In this document: in pieces, positions 12,279-12,805 of the stretch
Position numbering within the stretch: the stretch's first letter is position 1
How the letters are laid out: each line of letters begins with the position of its first letter
NCBI GenBank assembly: GCA_013695075.1
Contig: JACDBE010000117.1
Location: forward strand, 1-12,805
Length of the DNA stretch: 12,805 nucleotides
Source: Acidimicrobiia bacterium
GTDB taxonomy: Bacteria; Actinomycetota; Acidimicrobiia; Spongiisociales; UBA5794
Direction of reading: 5' to 3'
Notes under the pieces: generated by a model
What the model was told of the DNA's origin: nothing
Seen by the model: the letters and a program-made list of their open reading frames with translations, nothing else
Databases searched by the model: none
Translations under genes and position numbers: made by a program

Positions 12279-12805
12279 GTGCAGGTCGGGATCGGGCTGC
12301 CGGCGACGGTGCCGGGGGCGCCGGGCCGGCTCGTCGTCGACTGGGCCCACCGGGCCGACGCCGGGCCGTTCACGAGCGTCGGGGTGCTGGACCGTCTGCA
12401 ATACGACAACTACGAGCCGCTGACCGCGCTGGCGGCGGCGGCCGCCGTCACCGAGCGGGTCGCGCTCGTGACGATGGTCGTGATCGGGCCGCTGCGCAAC
12501 ACCGCGGGCCTCGCCAAGCAGGCGGCCTCGGTGCACGCGCTGTCCGGCGGCCGGCTGACGCTGGGCCTGGCCCTCGGCGCGCGCAGGGACGACTACAACC
12601 TCGCCGGCATCGACTACGCCGGCCGGGGCACGCGGCTGGAGGAGCAGCTCACGGGGCTGCGCGACCTTTGGGACGACGAGGCCATGGGCCCCCGCGCCGT
12701 GCTCCGACGTCCCGACCTGCTCGTCGGCGGCGCGACCGGTCCCGCGCTGGCGCGCATGGCCCGGCTGGCCGACGGCTACGTCCACGGCGGCGGGCCGCCG
12801 CGCGC
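12279..12805 (+). CDS. LLM-class (luciferase-like) flavin-dependent oxidoreductase, 3' truncated by window edge
   Basis: An open frame from GTG 12279, immediately after the trpB2 TAG, runs without stop to the window end (175 residues visible). VQVGIGLPATVPG matches the first strand of bacterial luciferase-like TIM barrels, followed by DWAHRADAGPFTSVGVLDRL, LTALAAAAAVTERVALVTMV and the characteristic VHALSGGRLTLGLALGARRDDYNLAG. The later LLVGGATGPALARMARLADGYVHGG matches the typical LLM C-terminal part of the barrel, reached early, so a shortened family form is likely. These enzymes use FMNH2 or F420. GAGGT at 12270-12274 is a possible ribosome-binding site 4 nt before the GTG. Base and codon use resemble the last part of trpB2 and not the catabolic genes. 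Substrate unknown. Confidence 0.82.
   Translation, partial: MQVGIGLPATVPGAPGRLVVDWAHRADAGPFTSVGVLDRLQYDNYEPLTALAAAAAVTERVALVTMVVIGPLRNTAGLAKQAASVHALSGGRLTLGLALGARRDDYNLAGIDYAGRGTRLEEQLTGLRDLWDDEAMGPRAVLRRPDLLVGGATGPALARMARLADGYVHGGGPPR

Noticed and set aside
11403..12785. 460-codon minus-strand open frame over trpB2 and the luciferase-like gene
   Set aside because: Composition is Arg/Gly/Val/His-rich and repetitive, as expected of a shadow of GC-rich coding DNA; the opposite strand encodes conserved proteins.
12279..12805. Frameshift or pseudogene at the right end because of the compositional change
   Set aside because: The frame stays open and the luciferase-like motifs run in order, so the gene appears intact and is only cut by the window edge.

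Overview
The window looks like a very GC-rich actinobacterial chromosome segment. The codon style, GTG starts, apparently leaderless promoters with TANNNT boxes and tight 4-nt gene overlaps suggest the Acidimicrobiia or a related lineage. That placement is inference, because no rRNA or marker gene is present. There are no RNA genes, CRISPR arrays or recognisable insertion sequences. Almost all of the sequence is coding.

Layout. (1) 2-1279, plus strand: the tail of a SAM-dependent methyltransferase, then two small VOC/glyoxalase-fold proteins. (2) 1280-1389: a convergent intergenic gap with a perfect 19-bp inverted repeat flanked by two copies of an 18-nt hairpin-forming repeat. (3) 1390-3367, minus strand: a three-gene operon, SDR dehydrogenase -> crotonase-fold enzyme -> RidA-family protein. 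(4) 3476-6948, plus strand, divergent from (3): a two-domain flavoprotein (FAD hydroxylase fused to an Old-Yellow-Enzyme-type reductase) of the 2-aminobenzoyl-CoA monooxygenase/reductase (salicylyl-CoA 5-hydroxylase-like) type, followed by an acyl-CoA dehydrogenase. (5) 6940-6988: a perfect 23-bp palindromic bidirectional terminator that contains the stop codons of both convergent neighbours. (6) 6980-8551, minus strand: a benzoate/2-aminobenzoate-CoA ligase. (7) 8639-12278, plus strand, divergent from (6): tryptophan 2,3-dioxygenase, a kynureninase-like PLP enzyme and a stand-alone TrpB2-type tryptophan synthase beta chain. (8) 12279-12805: the 5' part of a luciferase-like flavin monooxygenase that runs off the window.

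How the genes fit together. Regions 3 to 7 read as a tryptophan catabolic island. TDO opens the indole ring, and a formamidase that is not in this window would give kynurenine. Kynureninase then releases anthranilate, the ligase activates it to 2-aminobenzoyl-CoA, and the fused monooxygenase/reductase hydroxylates and dearomatises the ring. The acyl-CoA dehydrogenase, crotonase and SDR are suited to beta-oxidation-like processing of the alicyclic CoA ester. The RidA-family protein is well placed to hydrolyse the ring enamine and release ammonium. Two of these accessory enzymes have unusual active sites: RidA lacks the carboxylate-binding Arg, and the crotonase lacks both canonical Glu residues. 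That would fit CoA-bound alicyclic substrates and makes them the most interesting candidates here.

A second point of interest is at the right end. Codon usage changes sharply inside the trpB2 gene near 11640: GGC is 3 of 17 Gly codons before that point and 19 of 24 after it. This suggests a recombination junction or an assembly join.
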